Part shown: positions 4,991-6,319 of the stretch, in pieces
How positions within the stretch are numbered: position 1 is the first letter of the stretch
How the letters are laid out: the number at the start of each line of letters is the position of its first letter
Origin: Acidobacteriota bacterium
GTDB lineage: Bacteria; Acidobacteriota; Terriglobia; UBA7540
Length of the DNA: 6,319 nucleotides
Direction: 5' to 3'
Assembly (NCBI GenBank): GCA_003224635.1
Contig: QHZK01000277.1
Span: 1-6,319 of the forward strand
Notes under the pieces: generated by a model
The model's database searches: none
The model's input: the letters and a program-made list of their open reading frames with translations, nothing else
Told to the model about the DNA's origin: nothing
Program-made: the position numbers and the translations under genes

Positions 4991-6310
4991 TCAGTCTGAG
5001 CGAGCCAGCACGCGATTGGGATCGACCACGAGCCACGCGGCTGCGCCCAGCGCGCACAGGGCGGCGGCGGTCAGGAAAGAAGCGGCCCAGCCAAAGCGCC
5101 GGGCGATCACGGGCGTAAGCAACGCCGTCACCGCGCCGCCAATCTGTCCGGCCATATTCATCAGGCCGGAGACAGTGCCGGCGGATGGCCCGGCAATGTC
5201 AGCGGTCAGGGCCCAGAAGGAGCTCTGCGCAAGGTACAACGCACCCACGCCGCTCGCCAGCACGACGCTGGCAATTGCGGCGCTTCTTACCGACGAACCC
5301 TCCGCAATGAGGACGGCCGCAAGTCCCATGCCGAAGACCGCGATTCCGCATCGCCCCGCGCGCTTCCCGCTGCGGCGAGTGACCGCGTCGCTCACCGCGC
5401 CGCCGAGCGGCGATCCAAGCGCCATGGCGAGAAAGGGCAGCGTGGTATAGAACGAGCTGAGCTTCAAATTGACCCCGCGCACCTTCACGAGATAGATGAA
5501 AAACCAACTGAAGAATATCCAGGCGGCGTATCCGTAACAGAAATAACTGAAGGCGCTGGCCAGCACTTCCTTGCTCCGGAACACCGTCGGCCACGAAAGC
5601 GAGCGCCCGGGGTTCGCCCCGGGAACGCTTCGTCCCGAGCGGATCAGGGCGAGCTCGGATTCGGTCACGCCGCCGTGGTCTTCGGGCTCGTCGCGCGCCA
5701 GAAGAAACCACACCAGGCCGGCGACGCACCCGACGGCGGCGCACACCCAGAAGGACGGCCGCCAGCCGTAGCGCACCATGATCGCGGCGATCAAGGGAGG
5801 GGTGACGCAAGCGCCGGCGCCGACCCCAGCGAAAATCACGCCGTTCGCGATTCCCCGCTCGGCGGTCGGAATCCAGTTCGCCACAAAGCGGTTGGAGCTG
5901 GGAAACATCACGGCCTCTCCCGCGCCCAGCATGAAGCGCACTCCCAGGAAAAGGGCTAAAGCAGCAGTCAAGACTCCGTTCGGGCGCGACGCGAGAACCG
6001 TGTTCGACGTTTCGATGGGGATCGAGGCGGTGAGCGCAGTGAAGACTCCCCACCACAGAGCGCCAGCCGTAAGCACTCGCCTCGGCCCGAAACGGTCCGC
6101 CAGTCTCCCGCCGGGGACCTGGAAAATCGCGTAACCCCACAAAAAGGAGCTGAGCACCACGCCGAGCTGGACGTTGCTGAAATGGTACTCGTCGGCGACT
6201 CCGACGCCACTGATGGAAATGTTCACCCGGTCCAGGAAGGTGATGGCGCTCATCACGAAAATCCAGGACAAGAGCAGCCATCGGACTCGACTCCGCCGGT
6301 TGACGTCCAT
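4991..6310 (-). CDS. MFS transporter, anion:cation symporter (ACS) type
   Basis: Inner-membrane secondary transporter of 439 residues, a normal length for the family, with about 12 hydrophobic segments. Helix 1 runs into FLDRVNISISG (25-35), the D-R-x-N motif typical of ACS members such as hexuronate, glucarate and phthalate carriers. MFS motif A follows in the loop between helices 2 and 3 (GGRLADRFGPRR, 67-78). Helix 4 carries RFMLGAGEAVMFPSSNRFVA (125-144), and then WIPTAERGIANG, again ACS-like. A hydrophilic loop of about 40 residues (206-246) separates the halves. The second half has a weaker motif A copy at GGAVSDAVTRRSGKR (303-317). The usual substrates of this family are organic acid anions, often sugar acids, with protons; which one applies here is not readable. 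An in-frame TGA two codons before the ATG rules out a longer start. Only 9 bases upstream are visible, so its promoter is not seen. Confidence 0.93.
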   Translation of the reverse strand: MDVNRRSRVRWLLLSWIFVMSAITFLDRVNISISGVGVADEYHFSNVQLGVVLSSFLWGYAIFQVPGGRLADRFGPRRVLTAGALWWGVFTALTASIPIETSNTVLASRPNGVLTAALALFLGVRFMLGAGEAVMFPSSNRFVANWIPTAERGIANGVIFAGVGAGACVTPPLIAAIMVRYGWRPSFWVCAAVGCVAGLVWFLLARDEPEDHGGVTESELALIRSGRSVPGANPGRSLSWPTVFRSKEVLASAFSYFCYGYAAWIFFSWFFIYLVKVRGVNLKLSSFYTTLPFLAMALGSPLGGAVSDAVTRRSGKRAGRCGIAVFGMGLAAVLIAEGSSVRSAAIASVVLASGVGALYLAQSSFWALTADIAGPSAGTVSGLMNMAGQIGGAVTALLTPVIARRFGWAASFLTAAALCALGAAAWLVVDPNRVLARSD

Positions 6311-6319
6311 TGGTCAGTT

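Noticed and set aside
4982..4995. ACTGAAAATTCAGT palindrome over the transporter stop codon as a rho-independent terminator
   Set aside because: The stem is only 5-6 bp with almost no loop, is not GC-rich, and no U-run follows.
5199..6281. 360-codon open frame on the minus strand overlapping the MFS gene in another frame
   Set aside because: Arginine-rich shadow frame without membrane segments; the MFS frame has motif A and about 12 helices.

Overview
The window is GC-rich bacterial chromosome holding five protein genes, with no RNA gene, CRISPR array or transposase visible. The gene types, the leaderless-looking promoters and the hairpin-repeat spacers suggest a soil-type bacterium such as a member of the Acidobacteriota. 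That placement is an inference from style, not from a marker-gene comparison.

Layout from left to right: (1) leucyl aminopeptidase pepA on the minus strand, with its 3' end cut off by the left edge; (2) an AT-rich spacer built as one long imperfect inverted repeat (1395-1579); (3) smpB, the tmRNA-binding protein of ribosome rescue, minus strand; (4) a second AT-rich spacer with a different inverted repeat (2153-2258); (5) a membrane-anchored PQQ-dependent alcohol-dehydrogenase-type quinoprotein, minus strand; (6) a 144-bp divergent control region with three related GC-rich hairpins and a TATAAT box; (7) a secreted diheme c-type cytochrome, plus strand; (8) a 44-bp convergent spacer with a strong hairpin; (9) an MFS transporter of the anion:cation symporter type, minus strand, complete up to its start codon near the right edge.

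The central pair is the most coherent biology. The quinoprotein would oxidise an alcohol or sugar-type substrate on the periplasmic side, and the divergently transcribed diheme cytochrome is a plausible electron acceptor. The neighbouring ACS-type transporter could import an oxidised acid, but its substrate cannot be read from sequence. pepA and smpB are housekeeping genes that probably have no functional link to this pair.

The unexplained structure lies in the spacers. All four hold inverted repeats: two long AT-rich ones flanking smpB and GC-rich hairpins flanking the cytochrome gene. The three hairpins at 4005-4089 are copies of one unit, one of them inverted, with a compensatory base-pair change that argues for a maintained fold. 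I found no clearly new multi-gene system.
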